A stretch of 64,000 nt of DNA from Entomortierella parvispora (Eukaryota; Mortierellomycota; Mortierellomycetes; Mortierellales; Mortierellaceae). Both the position numbers and the translations under genes were made by a program. This document shows positions 12,396 through 24,110 of the stretch, piece by piece; positions within the stretch are counted from its first letter, which is position 1, and each line of letters begins with the position of its first letter. The stretch is from contig OY752150.1 of assembly GCA_963573315.1 (NCBI GenBank), positions 434,001 to 498,000 on the forward strand, given 5' to 3'. The notes beneath the pieces are model-generated. The model did no database searches. It was not told the origin of the DNA and saw only the letters and a list, made by a program, of their open reading frames with translations.

Positions 12396-12510
12396 AGATA
12401 TGGAGATGTGTTTATCATAGCTATGACCGTTTGGCACTAGAATTCAGGACTATGCCCATGACATAATAAATCCTTAGAGCAGATTGTTTATTATGGTATC
12501 ATATATGCAG

Positions 12511-14760
12511 TTATCGAGTTGTTTCCACATCCAGCTCAAAGTTGTCAATTTCCTCGAAATAGCGGATCCGCTCTTGATGAGCCTTCAATTGTGACTCTGT
12601 CCATCCACTCTTGTCGTCAGTGTTTTGCTGTTTTGTCCTGTCGCCGTCCTTATTCTTGCCCCTACCCTTTTTATCGGAGGGCTGCTTCAAGGTCGTGGAT
12701 TTGGAGGTCTTCTTGGAAGGTGTGACCTTTGCCAGAGTTTCTTTTGAAGAGGTGATTGAGGTTGTGGAGGCAGTGGTCGCGTGTTGCCTGCTGCGGCCTC
12801 GACAGATCAATGGCTCATGTTCCTCCTCTTCTTCCTCCTCCTCTTCTTCGTCAGTGGTGTTCAAATCGAGTGACTTTGAGTTTAAGGTCGAGGCTATAAC
12901 TCGTGCTTTCTTGCGTCGAGGTAAAAGTGCTTCGAGCTGCTCAGTCTGCAAGTATGCTCTCTTTGTCTTTCCGACCTGTGCTCGTCGACCTCCTTTTGCG
13001 CTTGAAGATGGAGACTCCATGGAGGCAGGCATGCCGGCCTCTGGTTTCTTGGTTGGTGTTCGTTCAATCAGAATCGGAGACTCGTCGATCTCGCCGAAAG
13101 AGATTCGGTTACGGTTGCTATTTGGCTTTCTTGGTGGTGTTGAAGGGAAAGCTGGACTCGCGGCTCGAGTAGTGAGAGCCTCAGTGACAGTAAAAAGATC
13201 TTCTTCAGGTCCTGACTCTGGCGAAGGGCTGCGAATGGAATCTGTAGCGATGTTGGGTCTGATGCGCGATTTTTCACTGCCTGTGGCATCTTTGTTAGCT
13301 ACTGCGGTTTCTGCAGGAGTGAACAGAGCAGCCATCGAGGATGATCCAATGCCTGCATCCAAATCAATGCCCATGCTAAGTTGCAATGCTTTCTTGATGT
13401 CCTGATCCTCAATCTCGCTCAGAGCAACAGGGTTCCTGGTCTCTATCTCTACTTTGCTGAGTTCCAAGGCTCTCCTCAGGTCTTCGTTCTCCCCTTCAGG
13501 CACGACGGCCATTGTATCAGTCGTGGTGTGCAAAGATTCTTTAGATAAAAACCAGGTCCTATCGACGCCCTTGCCCTTGTTCCTCGTTTCGCCTCTTCTC
13601 CTCGGCCTTATCGAGTCAAAAGGGTTGGCATTGTCGATTCCAGAATTAACTCCATCATATGAATCCAAAGGTGTGCGGGGTCTCGATACTGGTTGTAGTA
13701 TCTGTGCTCTCTTGATTCGCCGTTCTACCCTCGAAAATCCAAAAGGGTCGTCGTCATCCTCCCCTTTGTCCCCCAATTCGGCGATATCATCATCCTCGTC
13801 CATCCATCCCCGGTTTTTGATTTTTTGGAATGAGATAGGTGCCGGACTTTTTGACTGTTCTCCAGTAAGTTCGTCCTGGCGGAAAGTATGACGAGAGAAT
13901 GCTGGTGACGATGGCGAGTCAGGAACGTGTGATGTATCCTCATCGTCCCAACTTTCTCGAAACGGTGAAGGTCGGGAACATGAAGAGCGATTTGCGGAAT
14001 CAAACACCATCAACCACGGACTTCCTGAGCCGTCGGGGTCCTTCAAATCGAACATTGGTAATGTTGGTGGTGGGGATATGGAAAGTCTGGAAAAGGATCC
14101 CATATCGAATCCCTCAATCGCCGCAGCTGTGATATCCTTGGCAATGGCACTGATAGTTGCTGGTTCACAACCCTCGGTCATTTTTTCCAGCTTTTGTTCC
14201 AAAAGAGTGTCGGATATATGCGTGGATTTCTGGGGTATGGGCTTTTCGAAAAGGACAACGGCTTCCATTCGTTGTACTTGCTGGCGCGGATATTCAATGT
14301 CGTCAACCTCGCCATCCGTGACCGGGATGTGGAGTTCCTCCTGTGCCCGGCGTGCGCCTCTTTTCGTCCTGGTTGATTTCGCCGTAACATCGGAGGATTC
14401 CACAGTTTCACTTCGAGAGTCGCCCTCTGGATCGATAGATGTCTCCTGTTGAGCAGCACTGTTCTTTGTGAGTTTCCTGGGAAAGGGCTTGTATGGGATA
14501 ATGAGGGTGAATCCAATGTCTTTCTTGCTTTTTACTGTTTTCAGCTCGTCGCAATCAAGAGTTGTGACTGATGAGATGCTGCTCTTGCTCTGATTATTCT
14601 CTACATCCTCGACGCGTCTTTCATTGTTTTCCTGCGCTTGATTTCTTCGCGACAATCGGGCGGACCTCGCCGAGAGAGTGACGGTGTCGGCAGTCTTGTT
14701 GTCACTGTCGGCAGCTGCCGTCGTCCTTGTAGCGGACTGTCGAGCTCGGGCTGGGCGCAT
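12511..14760 (-). CDS. Disordered nuclear-type protein with two ubiquitin-interacting motifs
   Basis: This is a single exon of 749 residues when started at 14760 (MRPARARQS). An in-frame upstream start at 14844 exists but reads through likely 5' UTR. Most of the protein is Ser/Thr/Lys/Glu-rich and predicted disordered. Two ubiquitin-interacting motifs stand out: EDLRRALELSKVE near residue 427 and DQDIKKALQLSMG near 454 (the acidic-xx-Ala-xxx-Ser pattern). A run of about ten Glu (near 13,815-13,860 in the opposite sense of the window, codons at 12,818-12,850) is followed by a Lys-rich tail and a charged C-terminal helix (RIRYFEEIDNFEL). A DPFGFSRVERRIKR segment may be a short conserved motif. 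I do not recognise the family. A chromatin or DNA-repair role reading ubiquitin marks is only a guess. It is convergent with OMA1, with a 115-bp gap. Confidence 0.65.
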   Translation of the reverse strand: MRPARARQSATRTTAAADSDNKTADTVTLSARSARLSRRNQAQENNERRVEDVENNQSKSSISSVTTLDCDELKTVKSKKDIGFTLIIPYKPFPRKLTKNSAAQQETSIDPEGDSRSETVESSDVTAKSTRTKRGARRAQEELHIPVTDGEVDDIEYPRQQVQRMEAVVLFEKPIPQKSTHISDTLLEQKLEKMTEGCEPATISAIAKDITAAAIEGFDMGSFSRLSISPPPTLPMFDLKDPDGSGSPWLMVFDSANRSSCSRPSPFRESWDDEDTSHVPDSPSSPAFSRHTFRQDELTGEQSKSPAPISFQKIKNRGWMDEDDDIAELGDKGEDDDDPFGFSRVERRIKRAQILQPVSRPRTPLDSYDGVNSGIDNANPFDSIRPRRRGETRNKGKGVDRTWFLSKESLHTTTDTMAVVPEGENEDLRRALELSKVEIETRNPVALSEIEDQDIKKALQLSMGIDLDAGIGSSSMAALFTPAETAVANKDATGSEKSRIRPNIATDSIRSPSPESGPEEDLFTVTEALTTRAASPAFPSTPPRKPNSNRNRISFGEIDESPILIERTPTKKPEAGMPASMESPSSSAKGGRRAQVGKTKRAYLQTEQLEALLPRRKKARVIASTLNSKSLDLNTTDEEEEEEEEEEHEPLICRGRSRQHATTASTTSITSSKETLAKVTPSKKTSKSTTLKQPSDKKGRGKNKDGDRTKQQNTDDKSGWTESQLKAHQERIRYFEEIDNFELDVETTR

Positions 14761-15137
14761 TTGATTGGTGAGGGCGTGTTTGTATGTAACGAATGAGTGA
14801 TGCGCGAGTTTTACTGTTTTACTGAAATAAAGGCACGTGATCAATTGACAAGGTTGCTTTGCTCGGCGGGCAAGCGTGCAGAATTGACAGCGCCCTGTGG
14901 CCGTTCAAACACAAGCGAATGGTATCTGGTTGTTCTTTTCGTTTCTCTGCACATTTCTTTGTCTGCTTTGCCTCCTTCACCCTCTCCACATCTATTTCCG
15001 CTTTTCAGCCCGCTTTTGACAACCTCGACTCGATCTTCATTCATTCTTCCTTCTCTCAACAGTCCAACCTTCTCTCCCTCTCTCTTTCTCTCACACACAT
15101 CCTCAAACCAAAACACAGCATAGCTCAGTTCTCAGCA
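14761..15137. promoter_or_regulatory. Divergent promoter region with a CACGTGA site
   Basis: This 377-base spacer separates the UIM-protein and TPR-protein genes. A CACGTGA motif (14834-14840) fits the binding site of bHLH factors such as Cbf1/MITF-type proteins. A C/T-rich tract occupies 14960-15100 before the TPR gene start. Confidence 0.35.
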
Positions 15138-16251
15138 ATGGCCCCCACTATCCAAGAAAAGATTACAGACGCGTTGGGCAAGAAGGATCTCGGAAACGAG
15201 GCCTTCAAGAACGGAGACATGAAAGCTGGTAATTGTGCTTTTTAACCTTGTCACTTGAGCATCCCTGTTGCATTCTCCATTTCTATGGACTGATTGCTCG
15301 CGGCGGGTTCTTAATTCATCGCGCCACCACTTTAACAGTCAAACTGACCAGCATCATTGTTTTTGCTTTGTTTCCACGTTCTTTTTTGGTATCCTTTCCT
15401 TACAGCGTTGATGCAGTACCATTTGGTAAGTACTTGCACTTTGATATCTGACCTTTTGGATGAGAAAGCACAATATCGAGACTGATCATCCTGCTGTTTT
15501 TCTGTTAGGCCGTGTTGGGCTTGAGTGGACTTGATAATCAGATGGCAGGAATGCCCATGATGTCCTCTATGAGACCTCAGGATACCGCAGCCACAGCAAT
15601 CAATGATGGCCAAAAGTCGGAGATCAAGACTAACCTGGCTGTTGTCTACTCCAACATGGGCGCTTGCCACTTGAAGAATGCCAACTTCAAGCGTGCTATC
15701 GAGGTTTGCACCACCGCTTTGAAGTATGACCCTAACAACGTAAAGGCAAAGTTTCGTCGTGCACAGGCAAAACTTTTGGAAGGAAACTTGGCTGGTGCCG
15801 AGGCTGATTTGACTGCTCTGGGCGACAAAGGTAAAGGACAGTGATTAAAGGTCAGAGTCCTGGGCACATGCTTGACATAAAAGCTGACTATGATATCTTG
15901 ATTTCACTGGGATTTAAACACTTTCTAGTTCCGGGAGTGAAGGCAGAGATGGACAAGCTGAAGAAAAAATCCAAGGAAGCAGAGGAGAAGCAGCGCAAAT
16001 CAATGGGGGGATTTTTGTCCCGGGGCAGAATCATTGACCCAGAAGAGGAGGCGGATGAGGCTTCGTCCTCCCAGGCAGCTACTGCCACCGCTGCACCCAA
16101 GACCACACCAAAGTCGAAGCCCACATTGGCATCAAAGGTGAACAGCACAACCCGCAAGCCTCCAAAGGTGGTCAAGGAAGAAGAGTACAAGCCTTCAACC
16201 TGGTCTGGAACCGCCCCCAAGATCCAAGAGCTTGCTGAAGGCGAAGAGTGA
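15138..16251 (+). CDS. TTC9-like tetratricopeptide-repeat protein
   Basis: There are four exons (15138-15228, 15406-15425, 15509-15830, 15929-16251), encoding 251 residues; exon 2 is only 20 bases. The arrangement is an N-terminal TPR helix (KKDLGNEAFKNGDMKAALMQ), a Gly/Met-rich loop, two further TPRs (NLAVVYSNMGACHLKNANF and RAIEVCTTALKYDPNNVKAK), a Lys/Glu-rich helix, and an acidic then Ala/Thr/Lys-rich tail. This layout resembles TTC9 and the TPR halves of FKBP-type co-chaperones, which dock the C-termini of Hsp90/Hsp70. No catalytic domain is present. The tiny exon supplies LMQYHL, needed to complete the first TPR, which supports the model. The exact partner is unknown. Confidence 0.8.
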
Positions 16252-16893
16252 TTCGGTTTGAAGTGTTTGACAGAACGCATCGAAAGGAGATGTCAAATCA
16301 GTTCTATGCAAGAAATAACCCTGCGAAGCTAGTTTTCAGAGAGAGAGAGAGTTGATGTTGAGTCATCCTTACCTGTTTCTTTTCATAGAAACGTGCTGTG
16401 TCAATAAACCATACCACATTCGCATGTCCGTTGAATGTTGCCAGACTGAAATCAAAGTAATGATTGTCTTGACCTATCCGGAGACTTTCTCTAAAAGAGA
16501 AATCAGTTCTCAGTCATGAGCAAGAGAAACATAAAACGTACGGAAAGGCAGTCAGCTCCTGGCACCGGAGGTTATCCTCTCAAATGTCCTTGAGAAAGAA
16601 AAAAAAACGCGCCCGACGCGAAAATTGAAACGTCATGTGATGAGGAGAAATCCCAGCCACTTCTTTCTTCCGTTTCATATGTCTCCTTTCCTTCATTCTT
16701 CACCATAGCCTTCCTCACCAAGCACGACCAGGATTCAACGACGACTCTTTCCTCTCTTCCCTCGACCTCAACTTCTGTTATAGTCTCGACTCTGCCTAAT
16801 CCCAACTAGAGGTTTCCGTCAGGATCAGAAATAGTCAAGCGACACCACCAGTTGGACGAATTCTGTGGGACTCAAACAAAAGAGAAGCAAGCA
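16252..16893. other. Intergenic region
   Basis: This holds the 3' UTR of the TPR gene with a GAGAGAGAGAG run near 16339, an AATAAA near 16403, and the promoter and 5' UTR of the Sds3-like gene with a C/T-rich stretch at 16650-16800. No gene was seen. Confidence 0.5.
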
Positions 16894-18589
16894 ATGCTCT
16901 CCTCCTCGTCCACGACTGAATTCAGACACTCCATCAGCAACAACAGCAGCCACGTTATCAACAAGAACACTAGTAATCACAACCACCTCCTTCATTCGCC
17001 TTCTTCCGTTCCACAAAGGACCTCTTCCCCCTCAGCTCCTTCCAAGGCCCATCGTCAACAGATCTCAAAGGACAGGGACATCAAACCAATCAGCCACGGC
17101 AAACAAGCAGGCACATCAGTATTGACCAAGACCTCATCCAAGGGGTCAACATCCAAGAGCAAAAACAATTCTTACGAAGCAGCCCTAGCAGCACATTCAG
17201 AAAGCGACGATTCATATACTGCCGGAGGAGGATTCATTTCAGAGATGGATGAACACGATTCAGCGTTTGACGGTGCAATGGAATATGACGAAGAAGACGG
17301 CCGTAGCCTTCTTGGAGAGGACTTTGATGCTAGTTCCGATGGTAAGGGGGAGAAGGTTCTTATCATTTTATAAAGTCTGGAACAGTTCCCCAGACGAGCA
17401 GGGCGCAACCATGTAGAAAACAAATAGGACGGCATTCTAACCAAACAACCTTTTGCCACTATCGACGCTTACAAATACGGGATTTTCAGTAGCAGTAGAG
17501 GTGCAAGAGAACAAGAAAGACAAGAGACGAAGAGAGTTCCAGGATCGACTGCAGAAGCTGGAGCTTGAGTTCGAAGAGAATAAGCAAACGTAAGGATGCA
17601 GGACGGGTCCAATTGAATGTTTTGATATATTCTTCCTCTGTGGGCAATTGAATCGAGGGGTGCACAGGACCGATCTCCTTGGTAACATTAATTTTTCGCT
17701 TTTCCCTACATGATAGTATTTTTTCATATCAGATGGCTCGCTACAAGGAAGAGATGAGCGCCATCTTGAACGGTATGTAGTTTGGATAATCGTCGTGGAA
17801 ACGGATCGATAAGCCAAAAGTAGAAGTACCTCAGCCAAACTAACCTCATGATATTGCGTCCATGTTTAGGCGTTCACCCCGATTTTCATGACCAGCTGGA
17901 AGATTTAGCGGAGGCTCGGGAGATCACAATTGCGAATGCTCGACTATACCGTGACTACCAGTTTGAGTGCGCCCAGCAGGCGTATCGCCTTGAGACAGAG
18001 CTGGCAGAGGAAGAATATGTGGTAAGTCGCTAGACCACACATACAGCCGTGCATGGAGTATGGACTTGGTCTTCTTTTTAACGCCGTTATTATTAGGGTG
18101 AGCGTGAGGGCCTGAGAGAAAAGATGCTGGCGGTCATTGACAGCAAGCGAAGGGCCCTTCGGGAAGATAAAGAGAATCTGGATATCACAAACGGTAATTG
18201 TCTGAGATGCAACGCGATAGTTCTTTTACAATCACAAGTGACTAAAATTGTCTGTTGCTCCACTCGCCCTAGACTTTGCTCTCGAACCGACAACAAGGGC
18301 ACACCAAACTCGCAAGCTGAGAAAGAGAGGACAGGAGGCAGAAATTGGAACCAAAAACTCAAAACGCAAGACGGCACAACCGCCGGCCGCCAAATGGTTG
18401 GCAGCTGATTCTGACGCAATGGATGATCTTGGCCTGATCCGAAAGGTTCGTGTTTTCCTTGAGAGTGCTGTTGTTAGTTTATGGTGCCTATATTCTTTCT
18501 CTGGATTGCTGACAGCTGCACACCTAATCCGACAATAGGTTGTAAACACTGGAACAACAAAAAAGTCTGGAACACTCAAGAAAAAGTGA
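16894..18589 (+). CDS. Sds3/BRMS1-family subunit of the Sin3-Rpd3 histone deacetylase complex
   Basis: There are seven exons (16894-17341, 17490-17589, 17717-17772, 17870-18021, 18097-18193, 18273-18445, 18539-18589), encoding 358 residues. The N-terminal 150 residues are Ser/Asn/His-rich and end in an acidic stretch (MDEHDSAFDGAMEYDEED). About residues 155-300 form the Sds3-like coiled coil: RRREFQDRLQKLELEFEENK, then HPDFHDQLEDLAEAREI, then ANARLYRDYQFECAQQAYRL. A basic C-terminal tail follows. Sds3 proteins bridge Sin3 and the class I deacetylase Rpd3 for transcriptional repression. All seven junctions keep the frame. It sits alone on the plus strand between two intergenic regions of more than 600 bp. 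Confidence 0.87.
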
Positions 18590-19311
18590 AGTTAACGAGG
18601 TGTGATGATTGTTTGATTGTTAGCATACCCTAACAGCCCAGGTTCTTTGAGTGAAATAAAGCCTAATGCATAAGTGAAGGATTGATAGAGGCTGACAGTT
18701 CAGGCGCCAATGTGCCAACTCCCTAAATTGTACTTAAAGTCAAAGCCATACTCCGGAGGTAGTAGTTCCCTCCGCGGGCCTGTCGACGAGCAAGCTTAGG
18801 CTATGTGAGATGATGTTCACAAGAACTTGGTGCCGTCGAGGTATTAGCGCCAGGAGCGTAAAAAGTAGATAGCCGCTATAACGGCCCCTGCTCGTATGTG
18901 TGTGCGGGGTAATTCCGTTCAGCTGATTGCACCTTCCTGGGAGATAAGAGTTGCACTGCCTGTCAATCTGCAGCAGCAGCACTGCATTGACGGCGGAACC
19001 AGACATATGAGTGTCAAAAGCGGTGATGTCAGAGTCGGATGGCGCATTTGGGAATGCAGACATCCTGGGCTTTAGTTACAAACGTCACACCCGAGGCCTC
19101 GAAAGTGCCTGTGCGTTAACGCACAAATGCACGCGTCAGAGCGCGTGACTCGGACGAATAGCAAGAGTCGCAGGGGCAGCACTGAATGTCGAGATTCCAT
19201 TCTTGGCTCTCTTCTTCCTACATTAATCCCTCCATCTCATCTCTTCCCATCGCGGTTGTTTCGACTGACACGAAGCGTCGTCCAAGTACAAGAACAACAA
19301 GAGGAAAACAT
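18590..19311. other. Intergenic region with a 14-bp palindrome
   Basis: This contains the 3' UTR of the Sds3-like gene (AATAAA near 18655) and the promoter of the GH85 gene. GTGCGTTAACGCAC at 19111-19124 is a perfect palindrome about 190 bases before the GH85 start and could bind a dimeric factor. No gene was seen. Confidence 0.4.
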
Positions 19312-22300
19312 ATGGTGTCTATCTCTGACACAACCATCCCTCGCAGCCAGCCGCTCCATAGCTTCAGGGACCTACTCGCCTGGCATCCCGGGCAAGACCC
19401 ATACAATGTCTCCAACACCCCCCTCCACAAACGACCTCCTACCCTAGACCGTTGGAAGCCTCAGCTGCCTTCGACCCCAGACGAACTGACTCAAGAAGGG
19501 ACCTCGTCGTTTTCTGCAAGATGTCGATCGAGTTTCAAGGACTGCAAGGTCATTGTATGCCATGATATGGCTGGAGGTAGCGTCTGAAACATCGACCCTG
19601 TTACTTGACAATGGCCATTTCAAGATTCGAGCCTAAGCTTTGTGTCTGTTTCTTTTTCTTTTTTTTTCAAGGTTACAAAGAGGACAATCTGCCTCAAGGA
19701 AATAACGAGAGCTCGATTTACAGCATCCAATACTGGAGCCATATCGACACGTTCATCTACTTCTCTCACAGTCGTATTTCCATCCCACCCGTCGTCTGGA
19801 CCAATGCGGCACACAGGAATGGTGTTCGTTGTCTCGGCACGATTATTACAGAGTGGCTGCAGGGCATCCTCGAAACAGATGAGATGGTAACCGGGCCTGG
19901 CTCCACATTGGTTGACGAGGACAATCCTGAAAACGATCCGGTAGATCGGCGGTGGTTTAGTAGGACGTATGCTGACAAGTTGGTCACCATGGCAGTCTAT
20001 TATGGATTTGATGGCTGGTTCATTAATATTGAGAGTATTTTGAGGGGTGGCGGCATCCAGGCAAATCAATTGATCGCATTCCTGAAATACCTTCGGCAGC
20101 AAATCCATGCAAAGATCCCAGGAGGAGAGTTAATTTGGTATGATAGTGTCATTTCAACGACCGGAGAGGTAGCCTGGCAAGACAAGTTGAGTGTGAACAA
20201 CTATCGGTTCTTTGAACAGTCTGATGGTAAGGAGCTGAAGCTACGCTTGGGACAATACTTTTTCCAACAAAGTATAACAAGAGATTGCATATCCCCTTAG
20301 GCATCTTTACAAACTACACATGGAAAGAGCATTCTGTCGGCGAGTCTGTGGCTTTGGCTGGTGCTCGTGTCAGAGACGTCTACACTGGGATAGATATATG
20401 GGGCCGACACACATTTGGAGGTGGTGGTTATACTACGTACAAGGCATTGGAGGTCATTCAAAGAGAAGGAACATCGTGTGCAATCTTTGCCCCTGCCTGG
20501 ACTTATGAATCCCTGAAAAAGGATGATTTTATGACGAACGATCGACTTTTTTGGACAGGCTACTCGGGGGCAGGTCTACACGCCGAGAGCCTTGGTGCTG
20601 CAGGTGACGACCGAAGCGACAAAAGCAACGCATCGATTCTTTTGCAAAATCTACGTACTCATCTACAGAAGGGCGAAGAAGAAAAGGGCGGGTACTGGAG
20701 TGGGGAAGGTGGAGAAGAGGAAAGGGCCTTTTTGCCAGTCTCAGCTTACATCCCTGCACGACCTTCAGGATGCTCGACTTGGTTTTACACTGACTTTGAT
20801 CGCGGGTTTGGAAAAGGGTTCTGGAATCAAGGAAAGGTAAAGAGATTCAACTACTTTTATATCACTTATTACCTACTGAGCAAAAGGTTGCGTCCGCAGA
20901 GTTCGTCACGGTTTTGCAGGTTTTCTGACGTCTCTTTTCTTTGGTAATGTATAGAAAATCTCTGATAAGCCATGGTCCAAGCTTTCTCATCAGTCGCTCT
21001 CACCAAACATGAACAAGGAAGTCTTTTTGCTTAATGACGAGGCAGAGTTCAAAGCCGTTCCCACAAATGGTATTCGGTGGATAGTCTCGCCCGAAGATGC
21101 TTACAATGGCGGATCGTCCGTCATCATCCAAGAGTTTTCGTTGAGCGATGAAGGTCCCTTCCCGCCCACACTCCCGATACCTGTCCCACCTCCCAGAAAG
21201 CCAACGGATCGTGGCACACCCTTACCAACACCACCGCCTTCAGAGCCGACGCCGCCTTCTCCCCCAAGAGATGACTATTCGCTTCCAAGTATCGGGCTGT
21301 CAACTTCGCGATCCAATTCCATCTTGGTGCCACTGTTCGATACTCAAATTTCACTCTGGGCTGCTCAAAACTCAACAGTCGAAGTAATATTCAAGCCTTT
21401 ACAGAAGAATGTACAAGTTGGCATCCATCTGGGTATCATGGCCACTGAGGGAGGAGAAAGGAGAAACAATTACAATCAACCACAGTCATTTGCCGAGGCC
21501 CGGAAGGTGACAGAGACAGAGATTTGGTCACTTTTGCATCCAAACATCAAACAGCCCCAGCAACGCAATCGTCGTGCCCCATCCTTCGGAGATTTGGATC
21601 TGGAAGTCATTGACAGCTTGGACTTGAGTGAATATGTTGATGACGCCCCATTGAGTCTCGCTCAGTTTACACAGAGGCACCTCTCTTTGGCTGATGCGAC
21701 CCAGTCTACAGGTGTGCTCGCTGTTTTAACAATGGACGACCCTACATCTGGATCGGATCCTATCGGAAAGTTTGTGGCCCTGACTCCATCCCCAGGGGAT
21801 GAGGGATCGGTCTATACGACGGAAGCCTTGAGTGATGGCTGGAGTCGATTGACTCTCCACTTGTCCTCTTTGTTGGCTTTGAATGGGGAGCAGCGTAGCA
21901 GTGATGGCGACTCTCATTCCGATCTGGACCTGTCCAGCATTATACTCTCGCAACTTGGAGTAACCTTGACGTTTGATGGCCAAAAGCGGAAGGACGAGAA
22001 TGTCTTGGGACACGGTGATGAAAAGTCGCCGCAGGTGCCCCAACCACCTCCAAGCTCACCGACGCGGCCTTTGGTGATTCTAGGCTCCGTGGGAGTTGTC
22101 CCGACTTGGAGTGCTCATTATCGCGGATCTAGTGTTCAGGGCTTGAAGGGCGATGATAACCATGTTATTATTGTGGACAGACATGCATTTACCTCCTCAT
22201 CACCTCTTCCTCGTGAACAAGAAGTCGCCAGCTCGCTCCAAGATCGGTCTGCATCTGCATCTAACCCCTTACTTTCTTCTACCGATGCGGATCCAGTCCG

Positions 22301-22913
22301 TCCGCCGCATCCAGTCGAAACCCGACTACGGATCTCGTCGACCTTGTCTTGGGACATTGGTTTCCCAATCGTGCCACCAGGAGAGGAAGAGCTCATATCA
22401 CCGCGTTCTGGTTCATCGTTGGCCCTTTCTTCGTCCTCATTTTTGTACAATTCAATGGATGACACGGATATACCAACAGTGGATTATAGCCATTTCTGCG
22501 TTTATATATCTACCAGGACCCGTGCAGCCGCTCCTTCCTCGCCCCAACCTCCACATCACCCCTCGACTCCTCCTTCGCCCTTCCAGTTCACGGTATTGCG
22601 GGAGGAGCAATTCCAGTTTGTGGGCACTGCCTTCACAAACCAGTACCGGGTCTCGGACCTGGAGATTCTTATTGAGGGACTGAACCCTGACGCGTTACGG
22701 GCAGATATCCAAAGCAATCGACTGAAGCAGGGACAATCCCAACAAGAGCAGCTTCAATCACAACCACAACCACAACAGAGGACAGAATCTGACCCGACTC
22801 AAAGGGCGCCTCCGAATAGCAGTGGCAATGGGGTTTGGCTCTGGGTGCAGGGCGTACGTAGAGACGGAAGAGCCGATGCTCGGTCTGACTGGGCAAAGTG
22901 GCAACTTATTTAA
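19312..22913 (+). CDS. Cytosolic endo-beta-N-acetylglucosaminidase, glycoside hydrolase family 85
   Basis: There are four exons (19312-19576, 19672-20226, 20301-20836, 20955-22913), encoding 1104 residues. ENGases cut between the two core GlcNAc residues of N-glycans, releasing free oligosaccharides from misfolded glycoproteins. The GH85 barrel runs from about residue 80 to 400 (VIVCHDMAGGYKEDNLPQG, then IDTFIYFSHSRISIPP). The catalytic Asn-x-Glu pair is in DGWFINIES near residue 200-208. WTNAAHRNGVRCLGT and VRDVYTGIDIWGR are further family blocks. There is no signal peptide, which fits a cytosolic enzyme. The C-terminal 600 residues are Ser/Pro/Gln-rich with interspersed beta-sandwich-like segments, making it longer than animal ENGase (about 740 residues). 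Its 3' end is partly duplicated downstream. Confidence 0.9.
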
Positions 22914-22926
22914 CGGATGAATAGAA
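22819..22926 (+). repeat. Source copy of a 108-bp duplicated ENGase 3'-end segment
   Basis: The last coding bases of the GH85 gene, its stop and the first bases of the 3' UTR recur at 24003-24110 in direct orientation. By eye only about eight to ten substitutions separate the copies, with no indel. Confidence 0.85.
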
Positions 22927-23333
22927 ACGGAATGAGAGCAAGGACGCGGTGATTCTCTCTTTGCAGAACATCCATCTTGATCATGAAATAAAAGCTGCGT
23001 GTTTTTTGTCTGACTCCATCTGAAACTGTCAATCTTCAGATCCATCCTTCCATTCGGTGCTTTTCTCGAGTAAAGTGATCTTGCCTTTGAACAGGCAGCA
23101 CATACTATCAGCGATCACGCAGAACATTCCCTGTTACCGAATGGGCTGAACCCATGCAACGCAACATGTGCGACCACAATCCATCGATAACTGCGATCGC
23201 GTGGGCCGCATCAATGCAGCAAGTGCTGCTAAAGTATATCGTCTTCTTCGATCGTATGGGCTGCATCTACAGTATGCAGCATAGTTCCTCTGGGACCTGG
23301 TCCGGAGCCACTCTACCGATCTTAAGTTAACTA

Positions 23334-23930
23334 TCAGGTGACCGTCGACTTTGAACAGCAATGTCTATTAGTAAAAAATCATCGCCCACCCGTGAGACCA
23401 AGTTTGCGGAGTGTTTCTAGCCGAGGAGTATCGATTGGGATCATAAAATAGAAATTCCCTTAATTTTCCTATGGTCGTGAAAAAATACCCGATTCTCAGA
23501 TCCGCGGCCGCACTCGAAGTTACCGTAACTGTCAGGTGACCGTCGATTTTGAACAGCAATGTCTACTAGTAAAAAGTCATCGCCCACCCGTGAGACCAAG
23601 TTTGTTGAGTGTTTCTAGCCGAGGAGTATCGATTGGGATCATAAAATCGAAAATCCCTTATTTTTCCTATGGTCGTGAAAAAACACCCGATTCTCAGATC
23701 CGCGGCCGCACTCGAAGTTACCGTAACTGTCAGGTGGCCGTCGATTTTGAACAGCAATGTCTACTAGTAAAAAGTCATCACCCACCCGTGAGACCAAGTT
23801 TTTTGAGTGTTTCTAGCTGAGGAGCTTCGATCTGGATCATAAAATCGAAAATCCCTTATTTTTCATATGGTCGTGAAAAAACACCCAATTCTCAGACCAG
23901 AATTTCGATCCAACTTACCGTAAGAGTCAG
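23334..23930. repeat. 198-bp tandem repeat array (three copies)
   Basis: Copies start at 23334, 23532 and 23730, with the start of a fourth at 23927, so the periods are 198, 198 and 197 bases. Each begins TCAGGTG(A/G)CCGTCGA and contains CGCCCACCCGTGAGACCAAG, TATCGATTGGGATCATAAAA and, near the end of the first two copies, a GCGGCCGC site. The second and third copies are closest. The third lacks the GCGGCCGC segment. No start-to-stop gene spans the repeats, and open frames within them are repeat artefacts. Confidence 0.92.
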
Positions 23931-24002
23931 GTGACGCTGGACTTTGAACGGCAGTGTTGTCCGTGGACAGAATCTTTTCCAGCTCAATCCTTATTTCCGA
24001 TT

Positions 24003-24110
24003 GCAGTGGCAATGGGGTTTGGCTCTGGATGCAGGGTGGACGTAGAGATGGAAGAGCCAATGCTCGGTCTGACTGGGCAAAGTGGCAAGTTATTTTACGG
24101 ATGAATAGAA
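24003..24110 (+). pseudogene. Duplicated fragment of the GH85 gene 3' end
   Basis: A 108-bp direct copy of 22819-22926. The original TAA stop is altered, so the frame runs on briefly, and no upstream exon is present. It is a non-functional gene fragment lying beyond the tandem array. It suggests that 1.1 kb of repeat DNA was inserted or amplified between two copies of the ENGase tail. Confidence 0.85.

Noticed and set aside
23334..23930. CRISPR array
   Set aside because: The repeat unit is 198 bp, tandem without unique spacers, and the genome is eukaryotic.
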